Shown: in pieces, positions 17,447-28,392 of the stretch
Position numbering within the stretch: the stretch's first letter is position 1
Layout of the letters: the number at the start of each line of letters is the position of its first letter
Source: Microbacter margulisiae
GTDB taxonomy: Bacteria > Bacteroidota > Bacteroidia > Bacteroidales > Paludibacteraceae
Direction of reading: 5' to 3'
Length of the DNA: 64,000 nt
Assembly (NCBI RefSeq): GCF_014192515.1
Contig: NZ_JACHYB010000001.1
Span: forward strand, 1,922,001-1,986,000
The notes under the pieces: model-generated
Told to the model about the DNA's origin: nothing
The model's database searches: none
Seen by the model: only the letters and a program-made list of their open reading frames with translations
Made by a program: the position numbers and the translations under genes

Positions 17447-19138
17447 TTATGCCTGGTTTGATTTTGTCCAGCTATCTTTTAATGAAACGGTTCTGTTGAA
17501 GATAAGCTTATCAGGAGCCGAGTCAGGATCAACGGTAAAATAGCCAATACGCTGAAACTGGAAATGATCAAGAGGCGTCGCCATAGCAAGCCAGGGTTCA
17601 ACCTGACAGTTTTGCAATACTTTCAATGAATCGGGATTGAGAAGCTCGCGAAAATCCTTGTCTTTGTCTTCCGAAGGATTCTCAACACTAAATAAACGAT
17701 CGTACAAACGCACCTCAGCGCTAAGGGAATGTTTTGCAGAAACCCAGTGAATGGTTCCTTTCACTTTACGTTCGCTGCCCGGTAACCCGCTTCGTGTCTC
17801 AGGATCGTACGTAGCATATACTTCCGTCACCTTACCGGTTTCATCCTTTTTACAACCTGTACACATCACAATGTATGCGGCTTTCAAACGGACTTCCTGA
17901 CCGGGAGTCATGCGGAAATATTTTTTAGGAGCATTTTCCATAAAATCATCCCGTTCGATCCACAACTCTTTTGAGAACGGAGCTTCATGAATTCCGGCCA
18001 GCTCCAGTTCAGGATTATTGACCATTTCCATCATTTCTTCCTGATCGTCAGGATAGTTGGTGATCACAAGCTTAACAGGATCCAACACGGCGCTGACACG
18101 TGTAGCCGACACATTCAATGTTTCCCTAGCGGCATGCTCCAGCAACGAAACATCAATAATCCCTTCGTATTTTGTGTAGCCTATCTTGTCTATAAAATTA
18201 TGAATAGCTTCCGGAGAAAAACCACGACGGCGCAATCCGCAAAGTGTCGGCATGCGTGGATCGTCCCATCCGGCAACCAATCCTTCCTGTACCAATTGCA
18301 ACATTTTGCGTTTGCTCATCACGGTATAGGTGATATTCAGCCTGTTAAATTCCATTTGTCGCGGACGGTAATCACTCGTCTTCAATTGATCGATAAACCA
18401 GTCATACAACGGACGATGCACTTCAAACTCAAGCGTACAAATAGAATGAGTCACTCCTTCGAAATAATCGGACTGTCCATGGGCAAAGTCATACATAGGA
18501 TATACTTTCCAGGCATATCCGGTGCGATGATGCGGATGATCGGTAATGATCCGGTACATAATCGGATCGCGGAAATGCATATTGGAAGAAGCCATATCAA
18601 TTTTGGCGCGTAAAACCATAGTGCCCTGGGGAATCTCACCACGGTTCATCTTCTCGAAAAGAGCCAGGCTCTCTTCAACAGGACGATTGCGGAATGGGCT
18701 TTCTGTGCCGGGAACTGTTGGCGAACCTTTTTGCTTTGCAATTGCCTCGGCAGATTGTTCATCAACATATGCCAGTCCCTTTTTGATCAACACAACGGCA
18801 AAATCCCATAATTGCTGGAAATAATCGGATGCATAGTAAACGTTTTTCCACTGATATCCTAACCATTGGATATCTTCCATAATGGCATCCACATACTCCA
18901 CGTCTTCTTTCACCGGATTGGTGTCATCAAAACGCAGGTTACAAATGCCATTGTATTTCCTTGCAATGCCAAAATCCATGCAAATGGCTTTAGCATGACC
19001 GATGTGAAGATAGCCGTTCGGTTCCGGCGGAAAGCGGGTCTGAATCCGTCCGTCATTTTTTCCTTCACGAAGATCTTCTTCTACAAGTGCCTCAATAAAA
19101 TTCAGGCTTTTTGTCGCTTGTTCATTTATTTCTGTCAT
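17447..19138 (-). CDS. glnS: Glutaminyl-tRNA synthetase
   Basis: Class I aminoacyl-tRNA synthetase that charges tRNA-Gln directly. With the start at 19138 the product has 563 residues and begins MTEINEQATKSLNFIE. FPPEPNGYLHIGHAK carries the HIGH motif (about 45-48), and VMSKRKM is the KMSKS loop. The C-terminal half holds the anticodon-binding beta-barrels. An in-frame ATG at 19213 would add 25 residues (MPVTIDRDSKTKEF) not expected for the family, so the internal start is preferred; a GGGGAC stretch lies just before it. It follows pheT on the same strand after 84 bases. Confidence 0.95.
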   Translation of the reverse strand: MTEINEQATKSLNFIEALVEEDLREGKNDGRIQTRFPPEPNGYLHIGHAKAICMDFGIARKYNGICNLRFDDTNPVKEDVEYVDAIMEDIQWLGYQWKNVYYASDYFQQLWDFAVVLIKKGLAYVDEQSAEAIAKQKGSPTVPGTESPFRNRPVEESLALFEKMNRGEIPQGTMVLRAKIDMASSNMHFRDPIMYRIITDHPHHRTGYAWKVYPMYDFAHGQSDYFEGVTHSICTLEFEVHRPLYDWFIDQLKTSDYRPRQMEFNRLNITYTVMSKRKMLQLVQEGLVAGWDDPRMPTLCGLRRRGFSPEAIHNFIDKIGYTKYEGIIDVSLLEHAARETLNVSATRVSAVLDPVKLVITNYPDDQEEMMEMVNNPELELAGIHEAPFSKELWIERDDFMENAPKKYFRMTPGQEVRLKAAYIVMCTGCKKDETGKVTEVYATYDPETRSGLPGSERKVKGTIHWVSAKHSLSAEVRLYDRLFSVENPSEDKDKDFRELLNPDSLKVLQNCQVEPWLAMATPLDHFQFQRIGYFTVDPDSAPDKLIFNRTVSLKDSWTKSNQA

Positions 19139-19222
19139 AATGAAAGTCCCCTTTCTGACATCAATTGGTTTAAATTCCTTAGTTTTTGAATCTCTATCTA
19201 TGGTTACTGGCAAATCGATTGG

Positions 19223-21685
19223 TTATCGTAATTGTGCGCCAAGCGTCTCTTCATACTTTTTGATCAGCCGTTGCATAATATCATCAATCTGTTTATCAGT
19301 TAATGTTTTAGAAGCATCTTGCAGAATGAAACTAACCGCATATGATTTTTTCCCTTCGGGTAGATTTTTTCCTTCGTACACATCAAAGAGCTGCACTTTC
19401 TTGAGCAGTTTCTTTTCCGTTTCGTAAGCAATCTTCTCTATTTCGGCAAACTGTACCGCCTTGTCAATCAACAGGGCCAAATCGCGTTTGACTTCCGGAA
19501 ATTTAGGCAAATCGCTAAAAGACACTTTCGTCTTAGCAATCTCAGCCAATACGGCATCCCAGTATATATCTCCGACAAACACCTCGTTATCAATATCAAA
19601 AGATTTACGTATGGTTGCAGCAACCGTTCCAAGCACAGCTATGACAGCGCCTTTGGCCGTTTCATACACCATTCCTTCGTCGAGCCAGTCACAACCCGTC
19701 ACGTTCTTTTGCTGCAGAGCATGCGTTGAAATGCCCAGGCGTCGCAGGGTGTTTTCCACATACGCTTTCAGTTCAAAGAAGGTACTCTTTTCTTCGCCGC
19801 GCACCCAGTTCTGGTAGGTTTTATTACCAGTCACCCACAAGCCAAGATGCATCTCTTCAGAATAGGCATTCAACAAATCCTTATCCTGTGAAGCCTGAGG
19901 ATCGTGAAAATAACAATTCCCAAATTCATAAAACTTCAGGTCGGCACTCTTCCGATTGCTGTTGTATGCAATGCTCTCAAGCCCTCCAAACAAAAGCGTT
20001 TGCCGCATGCAGTTCAGATCCGAGCTCAGTGGATTCATCATCATCACCAGCTTTGACGATGGAAATGATTTCAACGTATCATAATATCCCGATTTCGTCA
20101 GGGAGTTATTCATAATCTCGTAAAACCCGTTGGCTGTCAGTTGTTCGGAAATCAGGTTTTGCAACTGGTGATTATCCGGTTGTTTAAAGTAACTGATGGA
20201 AGAGTGCACGCTTTCGCCCGGCAGCACATTATTGTATCCGTAAATACGCAGGATCTCTTCAATAACATCCACCTCGCGCTGCACATCGACACGGTAAGTC
20301 GGAACCAGCAATTCAAAACCGTCGGTGCGTTCTTCGGTGATCCCAATCTCCAAAGCGCCAAATATCTTTGTCAGTGTTTCTTTGTCAATTTCTTTGCCGA
20401 TCAACGAATTGATCTTATCGAAATGCACCGACACCTTGAAGGGAGCGATGGGCTTGGCATAACAATCGACAATATCGCTTGAAATGGTTCCGCCGGCAAG
20501 CTCTTTCACCAACATGGCGGCACGTTTCAGCACATACAGGGTATTGTTCGGATCACAACCCCTCTCGAAACGGAACGAAGCATCAGTATTCAATCCATGG
20601 CGGCGTGCTGTCTGCCGGATATAAACAGGGTTGAAATAGGCACTTTCGATAAACACGTTGGTCGTCGAATCGGTCACCCCACTCTCAATGCCGCCGAAAA
20701 CACCACCAATACACATACCGCCATTGGCGTCGCAAATCATCAGGTCGTCTTTGCCCAGCTTGCGTTCAATGCCATCCAAAGTAACAAAAGACGTTCCTTC
20801 AGGTAAGGTTTTTACATAAATATGTTGCCCGGTAATCTTATCCGCATCAAAAGCATGCAGCGGCTGGCCCGTTTCGTGTAGCAAATAGTTGGTGATGTCC
20901 ACCACATTGTTAATGGGACGCACACCGATATTTTTCAGTTTCGTCTGTAACCAATCGGGAGAAGGTGTAACTTTGATCCCTTTCAGTGTAATTCCTGAAT
21001 AACGGGGGCAAGCCTCTTCATTTTCAACGGTAACTCCGACAGGCAAATCATGGTTATCAACCGTAAAAGCATTCACCGAAGGTCTTGTCAGTTTTACAGA
21101 AGATTGTTGCATGGTCAAGTATGCAGATAAATCACGTGCAACACCATAATGCGAAGCAGCATCGATACGGTTTGGCGTCAGGTCAACTTCCAAAACATAA
21201 TCGTCTTTTATGGCATAATAGTTTTTAGCTAATGTACCGACAGGCACATCATCCGGAAGTACGATAATTCCATCATGGCTTGTCCCGATACCGATTTCAT
21301 CTTCAGCACATATCATTCCGAATGACTCTTCTCCACGTATTTTTGAACGCTTAATCACAATTGCCTTGTCATCCATGTAAAGCGTCGTACCAATTGTTGC
21401 CACGACAACTTTTTGATTGGCAGCCACGTTTGCAGCTCCGCAAACAATCTTCAAAGGTTCATCACCCCCTACATCAACCGTTGTCAGGTGTAAATGATCA
21501 GAATTCGGGTGATTGGTGCAAGTAAGCACTTTACCAATAACCAAACCTTCCAATCCTCCTTTAACAGGCTGGATCTGTTCAATACTTCCCGTTTCTAAAC
21601 CAATAGATGTCAATGCATAGCCTACTTGTTCAGGCGTTAAATCAACGTCAATATACTCTTTGAGCCAGTTGTATGAAATGTTCAT
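19223..21685 (-). CDS. pheT: Phenylalanyl-tRNA synthetase beta subunit
   Basis: Beta chain of the alpha2-beta2 PheRS. Starting at MNISYNWLKEYIDVDL (21685) the protein has 820 residues. In order: an N-terminal tRNA-binding OB fold (CTNHPNSDHLHLTTVDVGG), the B3/B4 editing module, B5 domains, the catalytic-like core and the C-terminal FDX-ACB anticodon-binding domain ending in VSFILQDASKTLTDKQIDD. An upstream in-frame ATG at 21715 is less likely because its 10 extra residues do not fit the family start. The alpha subunit gene is not in this window. Confidence 0.95.
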   Translation of the reverse strand: MNISYNWLKEYIDVDLTPEQVGYALTSIGLETGSIEQIQPVKGGLEGLVIGKVLTCTNHPNSDHLHLTTVDVGGDEPLKIVCGAANVAANQKVVVATIGTTLYMDDKAIVIKRSKIRGEESFGMICAEDEIGIGTSHDGIIVLPDDVPVGTLAKNYYAIKDDYVLEVDLTPNRIDAASHYGVARDLSAYLTMQQSSVKLTRPSVNAFTVDNHDLPVGVTVENEEACPRYSGITLKGIKVTPSPDWLQTKLKNIGVRPINNVVDITNYLLHETGQPLHAFDADKITGQHIYVKTLPEGTSFVTLDGIERKLGKDDLMICDANGGMCIGGVFGGIESGVTDSTTNVFIESAYFNPVYIRQTARRHGLNTDASFRFERGCDPNNTLYVLKRAAMLVKELAGGTISSDIVDCYAKPIAPFKVSVHFDKINSLIGKEIDKETLTKIFGALEIGITEERTDGFELLVPTYRVDVQREVDVIEEILRIYGYNNVLPGESVHSSISYFKQPDNHQLQNLISEQLTANGFYEIMNNSLTKSGYYDTLKSFPSSKLVMMMNPLSSDLNCMRQTLLFGGLESIAYNSNRKSADLKFYEFGNCYFHDPQASQDKDLLNAYSEEMHLGLWVTGNKTYQNWVRGEEKSTFFELKAYVENTLRRLGISTHALQQKNVTGCDWLDEGMVYETAKGAVIAVLGTVAATIRKSFDIDNEVFVGDIYWDAVLAEIAKTKVSFSDLPKFPEVKRDLALLIDKAVQFAEIEKIAYETEKKLLKKVQLFDVYEGKNLPEGKKSYAVSFILQDASKTLTDKQIDDIMQRLIKKYEETLGAQLR

Positions 21686-22042
21686 TGTAAAATAACTCTT
21701 GGGCAGTTCTGGCAAACGGCAATTCCCCTGCCTCGCTTAGCCACACTATTTTTGTGAATGATAACGAATTTTGCTTGTCGAAAAATGAACTGCAAATGTA
21801 CAATTTTTACTGTAAATGTCATTATCAAAATACAAACTAGCTAATTAACATTTTCGAATCCGGTTATTACATATCACGGGTTACATGAAAATGCAAAAGA
21901 GATGATTCAAAAAGTAAAGAAATCAGTATCTTCGTGCTCAAATTGTACATAAAGCCTGATGGCAGGCATCAACCACCTGCAAAACAATACACAACTCATT
22001 GGTATACAATTCAGGAAAACGCTAAAAGCCAACTATTCCCAC
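21686..22042. other. Divergent promoter region between pheT and dut
   Basis: This 357-base region holds a reverse -7 match TACATTTG at 21793-21800 (forward-strand CAAATGTA) for pheT, and a weaker forward match TATCTTCG at 21927-21934 for dut. Matching -33 elements at good spacing were not found. No further gene or RNA is recognised. Confidence 0.5.
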
Positions 22043-22480
22043 ATGAAAATTCGCATCATCAACACATCGAAACATTCGCTTCCCAAGTATTCAACCGCCT
22101 ACTCTGCCGGTGTTGACCTGAGGGCTAATCTGGCCGAGACAGGCCCTGTGACCATGCTTCCTTTTGAACGCAAACTGATTCCAACAGGTCTGTTTATCGA
22201 ATTACCTGAGGGGTATGAAGCCCAAATTCGTCCCCGCAGTGGTTTGGCTATCAAACACGGCATTACGGTACTCAATTCTCCTGGTACAATCGATGCCGAT
22301 TATCGCGGTGAGATCCAGGTTATCCTGATCAACCTTTCGCATGAGACATTCACCATTGCCGACGGGGAAAGGATCTGCCAGATGGTAATCGCCCAACACC
22401 AGCAAGCAGAATGGGTGGAAGTAGACATCTTATCGGAAACCGAACGCGGAGACGGAGGCTTCGGTCATACCGGACGTTAA
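22043..22480 (+). CDS. dut: dUTP diphosphatase
   Basis: Trimeric dUTPase that hydrolyses dUTP to dUMP and pyrophosphate, keeping uracil out of DNA and supplying dUMP for thymidylate. The 145-residue product from the ATG at 22043 begins [18 protein letters not shown] and has all family motifs: [25 protein letters not shown], and the flexible C-terminal [10 protein letters not shown]. The frame extends upstream to 21959, but the extra 28 residues do not match the family. An MFS gene follows after 33 bases. Confidence 0.95.
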   Translation: MKIRIINTSKHSLPKYSTAYSAGVDLRANLAETGPVTMLPFERKLIPTGLFIELPEGYEAQIRPRSGLAIKHGITVLNSPGTIDADYRGEIQVILINLSHETFTIADGERICQMVIAQHQQAEWVEVDILSETERGDGGFGHTGR

Positions 22481-22513
22481 GATACAACAGCCTATTACAG
22501 AAATATTCGGACA

Positions 22514-23728
22514 GTGAAATCAATTTTCAACAGTCTATCAGCGGATAAAGGCCCGTGGTTTAACGATAACATCTTTCTGCTGATCCTCGGCAGGTTTTTG
22601 AGAAGTATTGCTCAGGCATCATTAACGATCATGCTTCCCATATACCTGTCGAAGCTTGGCTTCTCAGGCGTTCAGATAGGATTTGCCCTAACATTGTCCG
22701 TCATTGTCGGATTGTTTTTTTCCCTATTCGTAGGCTTCTACTCCGATCTGTATGGCAAAAAAATCGTCATACTTCTGCTGACCATAACGAACATCATCAG
22801 CCTGACCGGATTTTTAGTCACCACAAGCTATGTACCGCTTCTGTTTTTCGTAGCCATCGGAACCATACGGGGCGGTGGCGGTGGTGGAGCCATAGGGTCT
22901 GCACAACAAGCATTGGTGGCTGAAAACACCACAGCCCAAAACCGCAATGAGATCTTTGGCCGGCTATCTTTTTTCGGTGCAAGCGGCAGCACCATTGGTT
23001 ACGGACTAACCATTGCCCTACCCTTCCTTGCCGGCCTGTATAAAAGCGACTGGCGCCAGGGATACTTCCTGTTGATTTATGTAGCGCTGCTGTTATACAT
23101 TACCACTTTCGTCATCACTCTGTTTATCAAAGAAGACAAACAGCGCAACAAACGGAAGAGCGCTTTCTCACTTTCGTGGAAATTGCTTGGAAAATTCTCA
23201 CTGACAAATGCGCTGAACGGTCTCGGAGCCGGGTTCTTCAACGGGCCCGTATTGGTTTACTGGTTTTTTATCCGCTATGGCGTTGAAGCCAATATGATCA
23301 GCATTATTTATGTACTTGCCAACGTGGCACGCGCCATCGCTTCTATTTACGCATCACGCATTGCCAAAACTTTCGGTACGGTGAAAACCATAGTCGGCTC
23401 CAGGGTATTTGGAGCGACTATGCTTGCTTTAATGGCTTTCATGCCGACATTCTTCTTTGCAGGCCTTTGCTACCTGCTGCGCATGATGGTGGTCTCCGTT
23501 GGGATTCCCCTACGACAATCCTTTGTCATGGGACAAAGCAAAGAAGAAGAACGCGCCTCCATGGCGGCATTAAGCAACCTGCCACAGCAAGTCACATCAT
23601 CCATTGGTCCCACGGTAAGCGGATATTTTATTGATTACTCCTTAACCGAAGCGCCGATTTTCCTCGCTGCCATCTTTCAATTTGCGAATGCAGTGCTCTA
23701 CTGGCACTTCTTCAAAAAATCAGGATAA
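22514..23728 (+). CDS. MFS transporter
   Basis: A 404-residue major-facilitator carrier with about 12 hydrophobic segments, starting at a GTG codon. The loop between helices 2 and 3 reads GFYSDLYGKKIV, the usual MFS G-x-x-x-D-x-x-G motif. A glycine-rich stretch (RGGGGGGAIGSAQQ, about 118-131) follows in the next helix. The substrate is unknown. It lies 33 bases after dut and may share its transcript. The stop is 46 bases from the convergent epimerase gene, with only a weak hairpin between. Confidence 0.82.
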   Translation: MKSIFNSLSADKGPWFNDNIFLLILGRFLRSIAQASLTIMLPIYLSKLGFSGVQIGFALTLSVIVGLFFSLFVGFYSDLYGKKIVILLLTITNIISLTGFLVTTSYVPLLFFVAIGTIRGGGGGGAIGSAQQALVAENTTAQNRNEIFGRLSFFGASGSTIGYGLTIALPFLAGLYKSDWRQGYFLLIYVALLLYITTFVITLFIKEDKQRNKRKSAFSLSWKLLGKFSLTNALNGLGAGFFNGPVLVYWFFIRYGVEANMISIIYVLANVARAIASIYASRIAKTFGTVKTIVGSRVFGATMLALMAFMPTFFFAGLCYLLRMMVVSVGIPLRQSFVMGQSKEEERASMAALSNLPQQVTSSIGPTVSGYFIDYSLTEAPIFLAAIFQFANAVLYWHFFKKSG

Positions 23729-23736
23729 AGACGGAA

Positions 23737-23752
23737 GAACTTTAATAAGTTC
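23737..23752. terminator. Weak hairpin between convergent genes
   Basis: GAACTT and AAGTTC pair around a TAAT loop, midway between the MFS and epimerase stops. There is no strong T-run, so its action as a terminator is uncertain. Confidence 0.3.
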
Positions 23753-23774
23753 AGAAGTCAGAGCAGAAAAAGCC

Positions 23775-24644
23775 TCAAATATAATGCTGCTGTATTTCTT
23801 CGATCAAACCGATATGCGTTGGCTGCCAGTTCAACTTTTCTTTTGTTATACGACAGGTAGCAGGTGTATCCCATTCCACAAAAGCACTCATCCAATCAAA
23901 ATACTGTACTGTTTCTTCTTTTGATATGGATTTAACAGGCAGATTTAACCCCTTGCCGATCACTTCAGCGATTTCCCGGAAAGGAATGGCTTCATCGCCG
24001 AGCGCATGGTATCGTGCACCTTTTTCTGCTTTTTCCAATGCCAGGCAAAACAAGTGTGCTGCGTCCAAACGATGCACAGCCGACCAACGATTGCTACCGT
24101 CTCCTACATAAGCGGAAACTCCGTTTTTATGCGCCAGGCTGACAATGAAAGGAATAAAACCTTTGGGTTGCTTATCGTGTACACTTCGGGGCAAACGAAC
24201 CACAGAAGCGTTGACGTCAGCTTCAGCCAACGCCAGTGCTGCTGATTCGGAAGCACGTGGAGATACCGGCGCTATATCCATTTCCGTTAAATATCCGTTA
24301 TTTTTAGGAGGAATGCCTGACGCAACTATAATAGGCTTATTGGTACCTTTCAGAACTTCTCCCATGGCCTCAATGGCAGTTTTATCGGTCTCCCCCGCTT
24401 TTTGATACTGCGTAAAATCATGGATATAAGCAGTATGAATAACACCATCTGCCTGTAATGCACCATTTCTCAGACTATCCAAATCCTCAAGATTTCCTTT
24501 AATCACTTTTGCACCGACCTCTTCGATCAACTTTGCTGCTGCTTCTGAGCGGGCAAGGCCAAGCACTTCATGCCCTGATGCTATTAATTCGTTTACTATG
24601 GCGGAACCAATATAACCGGAGGCTCCTGTTACAAATACTTTCAT
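23775..24644 (-). CDS. NAD(P)-dependent epimerase/dehydratase-like SDR protein
   Basis: Extended short-chain dehydrogenase-fold protein. From the ATG at 24644 it has 289 residues and starts MKVFVTGASGYIGSAIVNEL, with the Rossmann motif GASGYIG (about 7-13). The usual YxxxK active-site pair is not obvious; instead SESAALALAEADV follows, as in NAD(P)-binding atypical SDRs. The substrate is unknown. The frame is open to 24716, but the added residues are unlike the family. It is divergent from a Crp-family regulator, which may control it. A promoter is seen at 24767-24774. Confidence 0.83.
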   Translation of the reverse strand: MKVFVTGASGYIGSAIVNELIASGHEVLGLARSEAAAKLIEEVGAKVIKGNLEDLDSLRNGALQADGVIHTAYIHDFTQYQKAGETDKTAIEAMGEVLKGTNKPIIVASGIPPKNNGYLTEMDIAPVSPRASESAALALAEADVNASVVRLPRSVHDKQPKGFIPFIVSLAHKNGVSAYVGDGSNRWSAVHRLDAAHLFCLALEKAEKGARYHALGDEAIPFREIAEVIGKGLNLPVKSISKEETVQYFDWMSAFVEWDTPATCRITKEKLNWQPTHIGLIEEIQQHYI

Positions 24645-24766
24645 ACGTTGTTTGTTTTTATTTTTACACTTAGAGACACATACGGAACTCACCGCAATAA
24701 CCATCCATCTGAACATGAGTTATTTTATGGTTCGTCTCATATGATTCATCCGTTATTATTTTTGGA

Positions 24767-24774
24767 CAAAGTTA
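24767..24774 (-). promoter_or_regulatory. Promoter for the epimerase gene (-7 TAACTTTG)
   Basis: Reverse-strand TAACTTTG with CTTG (forward CAAG at 24795-24798) 20 bases upstream as a -33 element. The mRNA leader would be about 120 bases. It lies in the gap shared with the divergent Crp-family gene. Confidence 0.5.
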
Positions 24775-24827
24775 TCACACCGGATAGCCTGTAACAAGGA
24801 CAAATGACACAATTTTGCCAATCCAAC

Positions 24828-24835
24828 TATATTTG
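24828..24835 (+). promoter_or_regulatory. -7 promoter element for the Crp-family gene (TATATTTG)
   Basis: TATATTTG matches TAnnTTTG 31 bases before the ATG at 24866. It supports that start over in-frame ATGs at 24815 and 24854. No -33 element is clear. Confidence 0.45.
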
Positions 24836-24865
24836 ATACTTTTATTGCCATTAATGTATGTAATT

Positions 24866-25447
24866 ATGGCCGAAACATTTGAACAGTATATCCTACGTGT
24901 GATGCCCGGAATAACAAAGGAGCAAACCGGCTTGTTATTATCGAAATGTATAGTGCGAAAGCTGCATAAAAAAGAGATCTTACTAAAGGAAGGAGACATC
25001 AGTCATTATAAGATTTTTGTAATGAAAGGGTTGCTTCGTAATTATAACATTGCTGAGAATGGCAATGAAATAATTGTACGTTTCACCGATGAAGGCGAGT
25101 GGACGACAGATCCTGAAAGCTATTTTAGCGGACTACCTTCAAAGTATAATATTGATGCCACTGAGCCGACGGAAGTCGTCCTCATACATCAGGAAGACCT
25201 ACTGACCCTGAAACAACAGATTCCGCCTTTTGCACTATTCATGGTAAAGATGATGACCGACAATGCCAACCTGATTCAGAAACGGGTATTGATGAGTATT
25301 AGCGGGAGTGCAGAAGAAAAATACCTTGATTTTATACAAACCTATCCGAGCATCTTCAAACGAGTTCCATTGCATATGATCGCCTCTTACCTCGGACTTT
25401 CGAGAGAGACATTAACCCGAGTAAGGCAAGGGTTGGCAAACAAATAG
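24866..25447 (+). CDS. Crp/Fnr-family transcriptional regulator
   Basis: A 193-residue regulator starting MAETFEQYILRVMPGITKEQ. Residues about 20-115 are a cyclic-nucleotide-binding fold (ILLKEGDISHYKIFVMKGLLR). The C-terminal helix-turn-helix is short (VPLHMIASYLGLSRETLTRVRQG). No Fnr-type cysteine cluster is present, so it is not an Fe-S oxygen sensor, and the effector is unknown. It is divergent from the SDR epimerase gene and tail-to-tail with the redox operon, so the epimerase is the likeliest local target. Confidence 0.87.
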   Translation: MAETFEQYILRVMPGITKEQTGLLLSKCIVRKLHKKEILLKEGDISHYKIFVMKGLLRNYNIAENGNEIIVRFTDEGEWTTDPESYFSGLPSKYNIDATEPTEVVLIHQEDLLTLKQQIPPFALFMVKMMTDNANLIQKRVLMSISGSAEEKYLDFIQTYPSIFKRVPLHMIASYLGLSRETLTRVRQGLANK

Positions 25448-25572
25448 CATTGCATTAAACCCATCCTGACTCTTTTAAAACGTATTTTACTTTTGAAGAT
25501 CCTGATTAATTTAGGTGATCACGATTCACAGAGAGCTGATCCCCCGTTTCTGAACATATAACTTCTTTCCTT

Positions 25573-27439
<1,867 letters not shown>

Positions 27440-27445
27440 TTATGG

Positions 27446-27982
27446 TTACAACGAAGCCCCCATCCGGTAGGCTTCCTCCATTACGGTTTTTCCTTTCACT
27501 TCTCCTTTTTGCCATACTCCGGTGCCATAAATCACACCTTTTTCTATAGCTCCATCCAGACAATCGGTAAATCCCCGAAACGATTCCAAAGTCCTTTCCA
27601 GGGAATTCTTATTGCCATCGGCTGCCGTCATGATAAAGCAAAATTCTTTTCCATTGATCTCCGTATAACGGGCACAGCAACGATCGATGAGGGTTTTCAT
27701 CTGTGCATTCAAGGTGTAAAAATAGACTGGAGTCGCCATCACGATTACATTAGCGTCAATCATTTTTTCGAGCACTTCAGCCATGTCGTCCTTCTGCGAG
27801 CAAAGCCTTTTGTTGAAGCAATTCCCACATCCGGTACAATAGTTAATCTTCTTATCCCTGATATAAATCTTTTCCGTCTGATGTCCGACCGATTGAGCTC
27901 CTTCCATCAGGCGATCGCACAACAGATCGGAATTGCCTCCTTTACGCGGACTGCCTGAGATAACCAATATGTTCTTTTTCAT
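27446..27982 (-). CDS. NADPH-dependent FMN reductase / flavodoxin-like protein
   Basis: A 178-residue flavodoxin-fold protein with the FMN phosphate-binding loop SGSPRKGGNSD (about 9-19). A cysteine cluster (Cys49, Cys52, Cys55, Cys61 in YCTGCGNCFNKRLC) is typical of iron-sulfur flavoprotein-like reductases, though here the spacing may serve thiol chemistry rather than a cluster. MATPVYFYTLNAQMKTLIDR follows as the family's second motif. Its start overlaps the stop of the cupin gene by four bases, showing translational coupling. Confidence 0.88.
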   Translation of the reverse strand: MKKNILVISGSPRKGGNSDLLCDRLMEGAQSVGHQTEKIYIRDKKINYCTGCGNCFNKRLCSQKDDMAEVLEKMIDANVIVMATPVYFYTLNAQMKTLIDRCCARYTEINGKEFCFIMTAADGNKNSLERTLESFRGFTDCLDGAIEKGVIYGTGVWQKGEVKGKTVMEEAYRMGASL

Positions 27983-28383
27983 TTCCGGTTCAAAAGATTA
28001 TTGTACTCTTCATCGCTAACCGGTTCGTGCCAGGTTACCCGGTTTTGACTGGCTTTAGGGGTAATGCCTACATGCACAAATTCGCTGGTAGCTGTTGCTC
28101 CGTGCCAATGCAACACATTGGGTTTAATTTCTACCACATCACCGGCTTTCAGTCGTTGTGCAGGCTTTCCTTTCTCCTGATAATAGCCTTCTCCCGATGT
28201 ACATAAAAGCAGTTGTCCTTCGGAATGTTCGTGCCAGTAGTTACGGCAGCCCGGTGCAAAGGTTACGTTATAACTCACCAGATCATATGTTGCTACGTCT
28301 GTGATCAGCATTTCTACCCAAGCATCGCCGGAGAAATAAGCAGGGGCTTTTTGCCCTCTTGGGAACAGATTATTTGTAGTCAT
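27979..28383 (-). CDS. Cupin-domain protein
   Basis: A 134-residue small beta-barrel protein. Cupin motif 1 is NYWHEHSEGQLLLCTSGEG, with two His and a Glu as metal ligands, and motif 2 is VVEIKPNVLHWHGA. This resembles carboxymuconolactone/quercetinase-type cupins often found beside flavodoxin-like and aldo/keto reductase genes. The reaction is unknown. It lies between the Fe-alcohol dehydrogenase (9-base gap) and the flavodoxin-like gene (4-base overlap). Confidence 0.88.
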   Translation of the reverse strand: MTTNNLFPRGQKAPAYFSGDAWVEMLITDVATYDLVSYNVTFAPGCRNYWHEHSEGQLLLCTSGEGYYQEKGKPAQRLKAGDVVEIKPNVLHWHGATATSEFVHVGITPKASQNRVTWHEPVSDEEYNNLLNRK

Positions 28384-28392
28384 TGCCGTACA

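Noticed and set aside
20141..20482. Open frame antisense to pheT
   Set aside because: It lies wholly inside a conserved tRNA synthetase gene and shows no family motif.
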